The notes below the pieces were generated by a model. That model saw nothing but the letters and a program-made list of their open reading frames with translations, had not been told where the DNA came from and did not search any database. From contig CP154954.1 of NCBI GenBank assembly GCA_039621445.1, positions 36,255,703-36,319,702 of the forward strand: a stretch of 64,000 nucleotides of DNA. Direction: 5' to 3'. The stretch is from Euglena gracilis (lineage: Eukaryota > Euglenida > Euglenophyceae > Euglenales). Position numbers and translations under genes: made by a program. This document shows positions 1 to 14,037 of the stretch, piece by piece (position 1 is the stretch's first letter; the number at the start of each line of letters is the position of its first letter).

Positions 1-3000
1 GCAACCAACATTCCCGCTGCATGTTTTTCTTACCATTAAACCACCACAGTCATGAAACCAACGGGTCCCCTGACTTTGGAGGCCTCCTGGAACACCCATT
101 CAGTTACTCGGAGTAAGGCCCAATTTGGTCCATTTTTACATGGTAACCTGGGCTGACCTGGTAAATGTCCCCCGGAATGGTCAAATGCACCCATCTAAAT
201 GTGCTCATTTCTTGCAACCGACATTCCCGCTGCATGTGTTTCTTACCATTAAACCACGACAATCATGAAACCAACGGGTCCCCTGACTTTGGAGGCCTCC
301 TCTAACGCCCATTCGGTTACTCAGAGTAAGGCCTAATTTGGTCCATTTTTACGTGGTAAGCTGGATTGACCTGATAAATGTCCCCCGGAATGGTCGAATG
401 CACCCATCTAAATGTGCTCAATTCTTGCAACCAACATTCCCGCTGCATGTGTTTCTTACCATTAAACCACGACAATCATGAAACCAACGGGTCCCCTGAC
501 TTTGGAGGCCTCCTGGAACGCCCATTCGGTTACTCAGAGTAAGGCCTAATTTGGTCCATTTTTACGTGGTAAACTGGATTGACCTGGTAAATGTCCCCCG
601 GAATGGTCGAATGCACCCATCTAAATGTGCTCATTTCTTGCAACCAACATTCCCGCTGCATGTGTTTCTTACCATTAATCTACGACAATCATGAAACCAA
701 CGGGTCCCCTGACTTTGGAGGCCTCCTGGAACACCCATTCAGTTACTCGGAGAAAGGCCCAATTTGGTCCATTTTTACGTGGTAACCTGGGCTGACCTGG
801 TAAATGTCCCCCGGAATGGACGGATGCACTCATCTAAATGTGCTCATTTCTTGCAACCAACATTCCCGCTGCATGTGTTTCTTACCATTAATGTACGACA
901 ATCATGAAACCAACGGGTCCCCTGACTTTGGAGGCCTCCTGGAACACCCATTCAGTTACTCGGAGAAAGGCCCAATTTGTTCCATTTTTACGTGGTAACC
1001 TGGGCTGACCTGCTGAGTGTCCCCCGGAATGGTCGAATGCACCCATCTAAATGTGCTCATTTCTTGCAACCAACATTCCCGCTGCATGTTTTTCTTACCA
1101 TTAAACCACGACAATCATGACACCAACGGGTCCCCTGACTTTGGAGGCGGCCTGGAACACCCATTCGGTTACTCGGAGTAAGGCCCAATTTGGTCCATTT
1201 TTACGTGGTAAACTGGGCTGGTAAATGTCCCCCGGAATGGTCAAATGCACCCATCTAAATGTGCTCATTTCTTGCAACCAACATTCCCGCTGCATGTTTT
1301 TCTTACCAGTAAACCACGACAATTATGAAACCAACGGGTCCTCTGACTTTGGAGGCCTCCTGGAGCACCCATTCGGTTACTCGGAGTAAGGCCCAATTTG
1401 GTCCATTTTTACATGGTAACCTGGGCTGACCTGGTAAATGTCCCCCGGAATGGTCGAATGCACCCATCTAAATGTGCTCATTTATTGCAACCAACATTCC
1501 GGCTGCATGTGTTTCTTACCACTAAACCACGACAATCATGAAACCAACGGGTCCCCTGAATTCGGAGGCCTCGTGGAACACCCATTCGGTTACTCTGTGT
1601 AAGGCACATTTTGGTCCACGTTTACATGATAACCTGGGCTGACCTGGTAAATGTCCCCCGGTATGGTCGAATGCACCCATCTAAATGTGCTCATTTCTTG
1701 CAACCAACATTCCCGCTGCATGTTTTTCTTACCATTAAACCACGACAATCATGAAACCAACGGGTCCCCTGACTTTGGAGGCCTCCTGGAACACCCATTC
1801 GGTTACTCGGAGTATGGCCCAATTTGGTCCATGTTTACGTGGTAACCTGGGCTGACCTGGTAAATGTCCCCCAGATATGGTCGAATGCACCCATCTAAAT
1901 GTGCTCATTTCTTGCAACCAACATTCCCGCTGCATGTTTTTCTTACCATTAAACCACGACAATCATGAAAGCAACGGGTTCCCTGACTTTGGAGGCCTCC
2001 TGGAGCACCCATTCGGTTACTCGGAGTAAGGCCCATTTTGGTCCATGTTTACGTGGTAACCTGGGCTGACCTGGTAAATGTCCCCCAGATATGGTCGAAT
2101 GCACCTATCTAAATGTGCTCATTTCTTGCAACCAACATTCCTGCTGCATGTTTTTCTTACCATTAAACCACGACAATCATGAAACCAACGGGTCCCCTGA
2201 CTTTGGAGGCCTACTGGAACACCCATACGGTTACTCGGAGTAAGGCCCAATTTGGTCCATTTTTATATGGTAACCTGTCCTGACCTGGTAAATGTCCCCC
2301 GGAATGGTCGAATGCACCCTTCTAAATGTGCTGATTTCTTGCAACCAAGATTCCCGCTGCATGTTTTTCTTACCATTAAACCACGACAATCCTGAAACCA
2401 ACGGGTCCCCTGACTTTGGAGGCCTCCTGGAACACCCATTCGGTTACTCGGAGTAAGGCACAATTTGGTCCATTTTTACATGGTAACCTGGGCTGACGTG
2501 GTCAACGTCCCCCGGAATGGTCGAATGCACCCTTCTAAATGTGCTGGTTTCTTGCAACCAAGATTCCCGCTGCATGTCCTTCTTACCATTAAACCAGCAA
2601 AATCATGAAACCAACGGGTCCCCTGACTTTGGAGGCCTCCTGGAACACCCATTCGGTTACTCGGAGTAAGGCCCAGTTTGATCTATTTTTTTATGTAACC
2701 TGGCCTGACCTGGTAAATGTCCCCCGTAATTGTCGAATGCACCCATCTAAATGTGCTGATTCCTTGCAACCAACATTCCCGCTGCATGTTTTTCTTACCA
2801 TTAAACCACGAAAATCATGAAACCAACGGCTCCCCTGACTTTGGAGGCCTCCTGGAACACCCATTCGGTTAATCGGAGTAAGGCCCAATTTGGTCCCTTT
2901 TTACAGGGTAACCTGGGCTGACCTGGTAAATGTCCCCCGGAATGGTCGAATGCACCCATCTAAATGTGCTCATTTCTTGCAACCAACATTCCCGCGGCAT

Positions 3001-6000
3001 GTTTTTTTTACCATTAAACCACGACAATCATGAAACCAACGGGTCCCCTGACTTTGGAGGCCTCCTGGAACACCCATTCGGTTACTCGGAGTAAGGCCCA
3101 ATTTGGTCCATTTTTACACGGTAACCTGGGCTGACCTGGTAAATGTCCCCCGGAATGGTCGAATGCACCCACCTAAATGTGCTCATTTCTTGCAACCAAC
3201 ATTCCGGCTGCATGTGTTTCTTACCATTAAACCACGGCCATCATGAAACCAACGGGTCCCCTGACTTTGGAGGCCTCCTGGAACACCCATCCGGTTACTC
3301 GGAGTAAGGCCCAATTTGGTCCATTTTTACACGGTAACCTGGGCTGACCTGGTAAATGTCCCCCGGAATGGTCGAATGCACCCACCTAAATGTGCTCATT
3401 TCTTGCAACCAACATTCCGGCTGCATGTGTTTCTTACCATTAAACCACGGCCATCATGAAACCAACGGGTCCCCTGACTTTGGAGGCCTCCTGGAACACC
3501 CATTCGGTTACTCGGAGTAAGGCCCAATTTGGTCCATTTTTACACGGTAACCTGGGCTGACCTGGTAAATGTCCCCCGGAATGGTCGAATGCACCCACCT
3601 AAATGTGCTCATTTCTTGCAACCAACATTCCGGCTGCATGTGTTTCTTACCATTAAACCACGGCCATCATGAAACCAACGGGTCCTCTGACTTTGGAGGC
3701 CTCCTGGAACACCCATCCGGTTACTCGGAGTAAGGCCCAATTTGGTCCATTTTTACATGGTAACCTGGGCTGACCTGGTAAATGTCCCCCCGAATGGTCG
3801 AATGCACCCATCTAAATGTGCTCATTTCTTGCAACCAACATTCCGGCTGCATGTGTTTCTTACCACTAAACCACGACAGTCATGAAACCAACGGGTCCCT
3901 CGACTTTGGAGGCCTCCTGGAACACCCATTCGGTTACTCGGAGTAATGCCCAATTTGGTCCATTTTTACACGGTAACCTGGGCTGACCTGGTAAATGTCC
4001 CCCGGAATGGTCGAATGCACCCACCTAAATGTGCTCATTTCTTGTAACCAACATTCCGGCTGCATGTGTTTCTTACCATTAAACCACGGCCATCATGAAA
4101 CCAACGGGTCCTCTGACTTTGGAGGCCTCCTGGAACACCCATTCGGTTACTCGGAGTAAGGCCCAATTTGGTCCATTTTTACATGGTAATCTGGGCTGAC
4201 CTGGTAAATGTCCCCCGGAATGGTCGAATGCACCCACCTAAATGTGCTCATTTCTTGCAACCAACATTCCGGCTGCATGTTTTTCTTACCATTAAACCAC
4301 GACAATCATGAAACCAACGGCTCCCCTGACTTTGGATGCCTACTGGAACACCCATTCGGTTAGTCGGAGTAAGGCCCAATTTGGTCCATTTTTACATGGT
4401 AATCTGGGCTGACCTGGTAAATGTCCCCCGGAATGGTCGAATGCACCCTTCCCAAATGTGCTCATTTCTTGCAACCAAGATTCCCGCTGCATGTTTTTCT
4501 TACCGTTAAACCACGACAATCATGAAACCAACGGGTCCCCTGACTTTAGAGGCATCCTTGAACACCCATTCGGTTACTCGGAGTAAGGCCCAATTTGGTC
4601 CATTTTTACATGGTAACCTGGGCTGACCTGGTAAATGTCCCCCGGAATGGTCGAATGCACCCATCTAAATGTGCTTATTTCTTGCAACCAACATTCCGGC
4701 TGCATGTTTTTCTTACCATTAAACCACGACAATCATGAAACCAACGGGTCCCCTGACTTTGGAGGCCTCCTGGAACACCCATTCGGTTACTCGGAGTAAG
4801 GCCCAATTTGGTCCATTTTTACATGGTAACCTGGGCTGACCTGGTAAATGTCCCCCGGAATGGTCGAATGCACCCTTCCCAAATGTGCTCATTTCTTGCA
4901 ACCAAGATTCCCGCTGCATGTTTTTCTTACCGTTAAACCACGACAATCATGAAACCAACGGGTCCCCTGACTTTGGAGGCCTCCTTGAACACCCATTCGG
5001 TTACTCGGAGTAAGGCCCAATTTGGTCCATTTTTACATGGTAACCTGGGCTGACCTGGTAAATGTCCCCCAGAATGGTCGAGTGCACCCATCTAAATGTG
5101 CTCATTCATTGCAACCAACATTCCGCTGCATGTTTATCTTACCAATTAACCACGACAATCATGAAACCAACAGGTCCCCTGACTTTGGAGGCCTCCTGGA
5201 ACACCCATTCGGTTACTCAGAGTAAGGCCGAGTTTGGTACATTTTTATATGGTAACCTGGCCTGACCTGGTAAATGTCCCCCGGAATGGTCGAATGCACC
5301 CATCTAAATGTGATGATTTCTTGCAACCAAGATTCCCGCTGCGTGTTTTACTTACCATTAAACCGCGACAATCATGAAACCAACGGGTCCCCTGACTTTG
5401 GAGGCCTCCTGGAACACCCATTCGGTTACTCGGAGTAAGGCCGAGTTTGGTCCATTTTTACATGGTGACCTGGGCTGACCTGGTAAGTGTTCCCCGGAAT
5501 GGTCGAATGCACCCATCTAAATGTGCTCATTTCTTGCAACCAACATTCCCGCTGCATGTTTTTCTTACCATTAAACCACGACAATCATGAGACCAACAGG
5601 TCCCCTGACTTTGGAGGCCTCCTGGAACACCCATTCGGTTACTCGGAGTAGGGCCCAATTTGGTCCATTTTTACGTGGTAACCTGGGCTGAACTGGTAAA
5701 GGTCCCCCGGAATGGTCGAATGCACCCATCTAAATGTGCTCATTCATTGCAACCAACATTCCCGCTGCATGTTTTTCTTATCATTAAACCACGACAATCA
5801 TGAAACCAACGGGTCCCCTGACTTCGGAGGCCTCCTGGAACACCCATTCGGTTACTCAGAGTAAGGCCGAGTTTGGTACATTTTTATATGGTAACCTGGC
5901 CTGACCTGGTAAATGTTCCCCGGAATGGTCGAATGCACCCATCTAAATGTGATGATTTCTTGCAACCAAGATTCCCGCTGCATGTTTTTCTTACCATTAA

Positions 6001-9000
6001 ACCGCGACAATCATGAAACCAACGGGTCCCCTGACTTTGGAGGCCTCCTGGAACACCCATTCGGTTACTCGGAGTAAGGCCGAGTTTGGTCCATTTTTAC
6101 ATGGTGACCTGGGCTGACCTGGTAAGTGTTCCCCGGAATGGTCGAATGCACCCATCTAAATGTGCTCATTTCTTGCAACCAACATTCCCGCTGCATGTTT
6201 TTCTTACCATTAAACCACGACAATCATGAGACCAACAGGTCCCCTGACTTTGGAGGCCTCCTGGAACACCCATTCGGTTACTCGGAGTAATGCCCAATTT
6301 GGTCCATTTTTACATGGTGACCTGGGCTGACCTGGTAAATGTCCCCCGGAATGGTCGAATGCACCCATCTAAATGGGCTGATTTCTTGCAACCAACAGTC
6401 CCGCGGCATGTTTTTTTTACAATTAAACCACGAAAATCATGAAACCAACGGGTCCCCTGACTTTGGAGGCCTCCTGGAACACCCATTCGATTACTCGGAG
6501 TAAGGCCCAATTTGGTCCATTTTTACATGGTAACCTTGGCTGACCTGGTAAATGTCCCCCAGAATGGTCGAATGCACCCATCTAAATGTGCTCATTTCTT
6601 GCAACCTACATTCCCACTGCATGTGTTTCTTACCATTAAACCACGACAATCATGAAACCAACGGGTCCCCTGACTTTGGAGGCCTCCTGGAGCACCCATT
6701 CGGTTACTCGGAGTAAGGCCCAATTTGGTCCATTTTTACATGGTAACCTGGGCTGACCTGGATATCCCCCGGAAAGGTCGAATGCACCCAAGTAAATGTG
6801 CTCATTTCTTGCAACCAAGATTCCCGCTGCATGTTTTTCTTACCCTTAAACCACCACCATCCTGAAACCAACGGGTCCCCTGACTTTGGAGGCCTCCTGG
6901 AACACCCATTCGGTTACTCGGAGTAAGGCCCAATTTGGTCCATTTTTACATGGTAACCTGGGCTGACCTGGTAAATGTCCCCCGGAATGGTCGAATGCAC
7001 CCATCTAAATGGGCTGATTTCTTGCAACCAACAGTCCCGCGGCATGTTTTTTTTTCTATTAAACCACGAAAATCATGAAACCAACGGGTCCCCTGACTTT
7101 GGAGGCCTCCTGGAACACCCATTCGGTTACTCGGAGTAATGCCCAATTTGTTCCATTTTTACATGGTGACCTGGGCTGACCTGGTAGGTGTCCCACAGAA
7201 TGGTCGAATGCACCCATCTAAATGTGCTCATTAAGTGCAAAAAACACTCCCGCTCAATGCATGTTTTTCTTACCATTAAACCACAATAATCATGAAACCA
7301 ACAGGTCCCCTGACTTTGGAGGCCTCCTGGAACACCCATTTGGTAACTCGGAGTAGGGCCCAATTTGGTCCATTTTTACATGGTGACCTGGGCTGACCTG
7401 GTAAATGTCCCCCGGAATGGTCGAATGCACCCATCTAAATGTGCTCATTTCTTGCAACCAACAGTCCCGGTGCATGTTTTTCTTACCATTTAACCACGAC
7501 AATCATGAAACCAACGGATCCCCTGACTTTGGAGGCCACCTGGAACACCCATTCGGTTACTCGGAGTAAGGCCCAATTTGGTCCATTTTTACATGGTAAC
7601 CTGGGCTGACCTGGTAAATGTCCCCCGGAATGGTCGAATGCACCCATCTAAACGTGCTCATTTCTTGCAACCAACATTCCCGCTGCATGTTGTTCTTACC
7701 ATTTAACCAAGACCATCATGAAAACAACTGGTCCCCTGACTTTGGAGGCCTCCTGGAACACCCATTCGGTTACTCGGAATAAGGCCCAGTTTGGTCCATT
7801 TTTACATGGTGACCTGGGCTGACCTGGTAAATGTCCCCCGGAATGGTCGAATGCACCCATCTAAATGTGCTGATTTCTTGCAACCAACAATCCCGCGGCA
7901 TGTTTTTCTTAACATTAAACCACCAATATCATGAAACCAACGGGTCCCCTGACTTTGGAGGCCTCCTGGAACACCCATTCGGTTACTCGGAGTAAGGCCC
8001 AATTTGGTCAATTTTTACATGGTAACCTGGGCTTACCTGGTAAATGTCCCCCGGAATGGTCGAATGCACACATCTAAATGTGCGAATCACTTGCAACCAA
8101 CATTCCCGCTGCATGTTTTTCTTACCATTAAACCACCAATATCATGAAACCAACGGGTCCCCTGACTTAGGAGGCCTCCTGGAACACCCATTCGGTTACT
8201 CGGAGTAAGGCCCATTTTGGTCCATTTTTACATGGTAACCTGGGCTGACCTGGTAAGTGTCTCCAGGAATGGTCGAATGCACCCATCTAAATGTGCTCAT
8301 TTCTTGCAACCAAGATTCCCGCTGCATGTTTTTCTTACCATTAAACCGCCAATATCATGAAACCAACGGGTCCCCTGACTTTGGAGGCCTCCTGGAACAC
8401 CCATTCGGTTACTCGGAGTAAGGCCCAATTTGGTCAATTTTTACATGGTAACCTGGGCTTACCTGGTAAGTGTCCCCCGTAATGGTCGAAAGCACCCATC
8501 TAAATGTGCTCATTCCTTGCAACCAAGATTCCCGCTGGATGTTTATCTTACCATTAAACCACGGAAATCATGAAACCAACGGGTCCCCTGACTTAGGAGG
8601 CCTCCTGGAACACCCATTCGGTTACTCGGAGTAAGGCCCATTTTGGTCTATTTTCACATGGTAACCTGGGCTGACCTGGTAAGTGTCCCCCGGAATGGTC
8701 GAATGCACCCATCTAAATGTGCTCATTTCTTGCAACCAAGATTCCCGCTGCATGTTTATCTTACCATTAAACCACGACAATCATGAAACCAACGGTTCCC
8801 CTGACTTTGGAGGCCTCCTGGAACACCCATTCGGTTACTCAGAGTAAGGCACAGTTTGGTACATTTTTATATGGTAACCTGGGCTGACCTGGTAAATGTC
8901 CCCCGGAATGGTCGAATGCACCCATCTAAATGTGATGATTTCTTGCAACCAACAATCCCGCGGCATGTTTTTCTTACCATTAAACCGCCAATATCATGAA

Positions 9001-12000
9001 ACCAACGGGTCCCCTGACTTTGGAGGCCTCCTGGAACACCCATTCGGTTACTCGGAGTAAGGCCCATTTTGGTCTATTTTTACATGGTAACCTGGGCTGA
9101 CCTGGTAAGTGTCCCCCGGAATGGTCGAATGCACCCATCTAAATGTGCTCATTTCTTGCAACCAATATTCCCGCTGCATGTTTATCTTACCGTTAAACCA
9201 CGACAATCATGAAACCAACGGTTCCCCTGACTTTGGAGGCCTCCTGGAACACCCATTCGGTTACTCAGAGTAAGGCACAGTTTGGTACATTTTTGTATGG
9301 TAACCTGGCCTGATAAATGGTAAATGTCCCCCGGAATGTTCGAATGCACCCATCTAAATGTGCTGATTTCTTGCAACCAACAATCCCGCTGCATGTGTTT
9401 CTTACCATTAAACCACCAATATCATGAAACCAACAGGTCCCCTGACATTTGAGGCCTCGTGGAACACCCATTCGGTTACTCGGAGTAGGGCCCAAATTGG
9501 TCCATTTTTACATGGTAACCTGGGCTGACCTGGTAAATGTCCCCCGGAATGGTCGAATGCACCCATCTAAATGTGCTCATTTCTTGCAACCAACATTCCC
9601 GCTGCATGTTTTTCTTACCATTAAACCACGACAATCATGAAACCAACAGTTCCCCTGACTTTGGAGGCCTCCTGGAACACCCATTCGGTTACCCGGAGTA
9701 AGGCCCAATTTGGTCCATTTTTACATGGTAACCTGGGCTGACCTGGTAAGTGTCCCCCGGAATGGTCGAATGCACCCATCTAAATGTGCTCATTCCTGGC
9801 AACCAACATTCCCGATGCATGTTTTTCTTACCAGTTATCCACGCCAATCATGAAACCAACGGGTCCCATGACTTTGGAGGCCTCCTGGAACACCCATTCG
9901 GTTACTCGGAGTAAGGCCCAGTTTGGTCCATTTTACATGGTAACCTGGGCTGACCTGGTAAATGTCCCAAGGAATGGTCGAATGCACCCATCTAAATGTG
10001 CTGATTTCTTGCAAACAACATTCCCGCTGCATGTTTTTCTTCCCATTAAACCACGACAATCATGAAACCAACGGGTCCCCTGACTTTGGAGGCCTCCTGG
10101 GTCACCCATTCGGCTACTCGGAGTAAGGCCCAATTGGGTCCATTTTTACATGGTAACCTGGGATGACCTGGTAAGTGTGCCCCCGGAATGGTCGAATGCA
10201 GCCATCTAAATGGGCTCATTCCTTGCAACCAACATTCCCGCTGCATGTTTTTCTTATCATTAAACCACGACAATCATGAAACCAACGGGTCGCCTGACTT
10301 TGGAGGCCTCCTGGAACACCCATTCGGTTACTTGGAGTAAGGCACAATTTGATCCATTTTTACATGGTAACAAGGGCTGACCTGGTAAGTGTCCCCCGGA
10401 ATGGTCGAATGCAGCCATCTAAATGTGCTCATTTCTTGCAACCAACATTCCCGCTGCATGTTTTTCTTACCATTAAACCACGACAATCATGAACCCAACG
10501 GGTCCCCTGACTTTGGAGGCCTCCTGGAACCCCCCATTCGGTTACTCGGAGTAAGGCCCAATTCGGTCCATTTTTACATGGTAAACTGGGCTGGCCTGGT
10601 AAATGTCTGCCGGAATGGTCGAATGCACCCATCTAAATGTGCTCACTTCTTGCAACCAAGATTCCCGCGGCATGTTTTTCTTAACATTAAACCACGACAA
10701 TCATGAAACCAACGGGTCCCCTGACTTTGGAGGCCTCCTGGAACACCCATTCGGTTACTCGGAGTATGGCCGAATTTGGTCCATTTTTACATGGTAACCT
10801 GGGCTGACCTGGTAAATGTCCCCCGCAACGGTCGAATGCACCCATCTAAATATGCTCATTTATTGCAACCAACTTTCCCGCTGCATGTTTTTCTTACCAT
10901 TAAACCACGATAATAATGAAACCAACGGGTCCCCTGACTTTGGAGGCCTCCTGGAACACCCATTGGATTACTCGCAGTAAGGCCCAATTTGGTCCATTTT
11001 TACATAGTAACCTGGGCTGACCTGGTAAATGTCCCCCGGAATGGTCGAATGCACCCATCTAAATGTGCTCATTTCTTGCAACCAACATTCCCGCTGCATG
11101 TTTTTCTTACCATTAAACCACGACAATCATGAAACCAACGGGTCCCCTGACTTTGGAGGCCTCCTGGAACACCCATTCGTTACTCGGAGTAAGGCACAAT
11201 TTCGTCCATTTTTACATGGTAACCTGGGCTGACCTGGTAAATGTCCCCGGAATGGTCGAATGCACCCATTAAATGTGCTTATTTTTTGCAATCAACATTC
11301 CCGCTGCATTTTTTCTTACCATTAAACGACGACAATCATGAACCCAACGGGTCCCCTGACTTTGGAGGCCTCCTGGAACACCCATTCGGCTACTCGGAGT
11401 AAGGCCCAGTTAGGTCTACTTTTACATGGTAACCTGGGCTGACCTGGTAAGTGTCCCCCGGAATGGTCGAATGCACCCATCTAAATGTGCTCATTTCTTG
11501 CAACCAACATTCCCGCTGCATGTTTTTCTTACCATTAAACTACGACAATCATGAACCCAACGGGTCCCCTGACTTTGGAGGCCTCCTGGAACACCAATTC
11601 GGTTACTCGGAGTAATGCCTAATTTGGTCCATTTTTAGATGGTAACATGGGCTGAACTGGTAAATTTACCCCGGAATGGTCGAAAGCACCCATCTAAATG
11701 TGCTCATTTCTTGCAACCAACATTCCCGCCGCATGTTTTTCTTACCACTAAACCACGACAATCATTGAACCAACGGGTCCCCTGACTTTGGAGGCCTCCT
11801 GGAACACCCATTCGGTTACTCGGAGTAAGGCCCAATTTGGTCAATTTTACATGGTAACCTGGGCTGACCTGGTAAATGTCCCCGGAATGGTCGAATGCAC
11901 CCACTAAATTTGCTGATTTCTTGCAACCAACATTCCCGCTGCATGTGATTCTTACCATTAAACCACGACAATCATGGAACCAACGGGTCCCCTGACTTTG

Positions 12001-13372
12001 GAGGCCTCCTGGAACACCCATTTTGTTACTCGGAGTAAGGCCCAATTCGGTCCATTTTTACATGGTAACCTGGGCTGGCCTGGTAAATGTCCCCCGGAAT
12101 GGTCGAATGCACCCATCTAAATGTGCTCATTCCTTGCAACCAACATTCCCGCTGCATGTTTTTCTTGCCATTAAACCACGACAATCATGGAACCAACGGG
12201 TCCCCTGACTTTGGAGGCCTCCTGGAACACCCATTCGGTTACTCGGAGTAATGTCCAATTTGGTCCATTTTTACATGGTAACCTGGGCTGAACTGGTAAA
12301 TGTACCCCAGAATGGTCGAATGCACCCATCTAAATGTGCTCATTTCTTGCAACCAACATTCCCGCTGCATGTTTTTCTTCCCATTAAACCACGACAGTCA
12401 TGGAACCAACGGGTTCCCTGACTTTGGAGGCCTCCTGGAACACCCATTCGGCTACTCGGAGTAAGGCCCAGTTGGGTCCATTTTTACATGGTAACCTGGG
12501 CTGACCTGGTAAATGTCCCCCGGAATGGTCGAATGCACTCATCTAAATGTGCTCTTTCCTTGCAACCAACATTCCCGCTGCATGTTTTTCTTACCATTAA
12601 ACCACGAAAGTCATGAAACCAACGGGTCCCCGAACTTTGGAGGCCTCCTGGAACACCCATTCGGTTACTCGGAGTAAGGCACGATTTGGTCCATTTTTTC
12701 ATGGTAACCTGGGCTGACCTGGTAAATGTCCCCCGGAATGGTCGAATGCACCCATCTAAATGTGCTCATTTCTTGCAACCAACATTCCCGCTGCATGTTT
12801 TTCTTACCATTAAACCACGACAATCACGAAACCAACGGGTCCCCTGACTTTGGAGGCCTCCTGGAACACCCATTCGGTTACTCGGAGTAAGGCCCAATTT
12901 GGTCCATTTTTACGTGGTAACCTGGGCTGACCTGGTAAATGTCCCCCGGAATGGTCGAATGCACCCATCTAAATGTGCTCATTTCTTGCAACCAAAATTC
13001 CCAATGCATGTTTTTCTTCCCATTAAAACACGACAATCATGAAACCAACGGGTCCCCTGACTTTGGAGGCCTCCTGGAACACCCATTCGGTTACTCGGAG
13101 TATGGCCGAATTTGGTCCATTTTTACCTGGTAACCTGGACTGACCTGGTAAATGTCCCCCAGAATGGTCAAATGCGCCCATCTAAATATGCTCATTTCTT
13201 GCAACCAACATTCCCGCTGCATGTGTTTCTTACCATTAAACCACGAAAGTCATGAAACCAACGGGTCCCCGGACTTTGGAGGCTTCCTGGAACACCCATC
13301 CGGTTCGGTTACTCGGAGAAAGGCACAATTTGGTCCATTTTTACATGGTAACCTGGGCTGACCTGGTAAATG
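1..13372. repeat. Satellite array, left arm (about 213-bp monomer)
   Basis: About 63 head-to-tail monomers of about 213 bp fill this stretch. Recurrent landmarks in each unit are GGTCCATTTTTACATGG, GACCTGGTAAATGTCCCC, CGAATGCACCCATC, CATTCCCGCTGCATG, the 10-bp palindrome GGAGGCCTCC and CATTCGGTTACTCGGAG. Monomers differ by scattered substitutions and small indels. Near 3107-3740 consecutive monomers are almost identical, and a block near 5222 recurs about 640 bp later (three monomers), so local duplication has occurred. I see no gene. Short ORFs appear in several frames because 213 is divisible by three, but each frame meets a stop within one or two units. Function is unknown; a heterochromatic or centromeric location is an inference. 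Confidence 0.97.
13368..13372. repeat. Target-site duplication, left copy (AAATG)
   Basis: AAATG directly precedes the first LTR base and is repeated directly after the second LTR. Removing the element and one copy restores the satellite motif GGTAAATGTCCCC, which shows the insertion point inside a monomer. Five bp is the usual duplication length for Ty3/Gypsy integrases. TAAATG (6 bp) is possible if the LTR ends one base earlier. Confidence 0.93.
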
Positions 13373-13783
13373 TGTGTACCAGGCACGATCCCAGCTCTGT
13401 GGGAAACCTGCAGAGTCTGGATCCGTCACAATCTGACGGGTGTGATGAACACAGCCTGACGATCGTGGCAGATCCTATGGGATTTATCGACACGTATCAC
13501 ATGTGCCTGCGTGATCTCTTTTCCTCACAGGTGGTATTCTATTCTTCACATTCTGATTGTTTTGAAGTAAGAGGATTAACCTCTGAAAAGACTGAACTCG
13601 ACTGTGAAGGAAAATCCTTCTACAGCGCCTTGCTTTGTGCTCTGCCTTAGCATAGGGGAATTGGGAAAAGGGCTTTTGTTACTCCAAGGATTTTTACTCA
13701 CCTAAGTAGGTGCGCACCAGGAGAAAGCGAAACAGGCTTTTCCGGGACGAAAGGGGTCAAAGGGAAGTCCTTGGACGTACACT
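13373..13783 (+). repeat. 5' LTR (411 bp)
   Basis: It starts TGTGTACC and ends GTACACT; the boundaries are fixed by alignment with the copy at 29742. The ends form a short inverted repeat (GTGTAC / GTACAC). It differs from the 3' LTR only at 13440 (G vs C), 13487 (T vs G) and 13502 (T vs C). I see no clear TATA box or AATAAA signal, so U3/R/U5 borders are unknown. A splice-acceptor-like tract ends in CAG at 13530, and a donor-like GTAAGA lies at 13567. The LTR holds several perfect hairpins, for example 13423-13439 (CCGTCA/TGACGG), GAAGGA/TCCTTC around AAA, and CACCT/AGGTG around AAGT. Confidence 0.96.
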
Positions 13784-13793
13784 TGGTAGCAGA
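13784..13793 (+). promoter_or_regulatory. Primer-binding site, initiator-Met tRNA type
   Basis: TGGTAGCAGA follows the 5' LTR with no gap. It is complementary to the last ten bases of animal-type initiator-Met tRNA, which ends CUGCUACCA and would give TGGTAGCAGAGG. The plant version would read TGGTATCAGAG. Matching stops after ten bases (TTTAGG follows). Initiator-Met priming is the usual choice of Ty3/Gypsy elements. Confidence 0.85.
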
Positions 13794-14037
13794 TTTAGGC
13801 AACGATCCTATACAGACGTTCCACACAGAGAAACTCTGTGGTTGACTGGTGGTGAGGATCGTACTGAGCCGTGAAACACGGTGAAAGTACTGTTCCTGGC
13901 CCCTAGCCAACCTTTAAGCAAGGATACAGGTCTCAGAAGGCTCTGTTCGGTAATCGCCGATACAACCTTTCTGGTCCCTGTTTCTCTGCTTATTTGTGTG
14001 AATTTTTGGGTTTTTGCCTTTTTACCCATCTCAAAAG
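13794..14037 (+). other. 5' leader between PBS and first ORF
   Basis: About 240 nt without a convincing ORF on the sense strand. Like the rest of the element it contains small inverted repeats. A packaging or dimerisation signal would be expected here from retroelement biology, but I cannot point to one. The first ATG of the long downstream frame is at 14038. Confidence 0.6.

Noticed and set aside
591-13361. Many 60-130-codon ORFs in the left satellite on both strands
   Set aside because: They are the same few peptides in shifted frames of a 213-bp unit. Stops and indels break every frame within a unit or two, and no start, codon bias or flanking signal supports translation.
13252-13650. ORF running from satellite into the 5' LTR
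   Set aside because: It joins two unrelated sequences at the insertion point; the LTR part has the same frame at 29588-30019 by repetition only.
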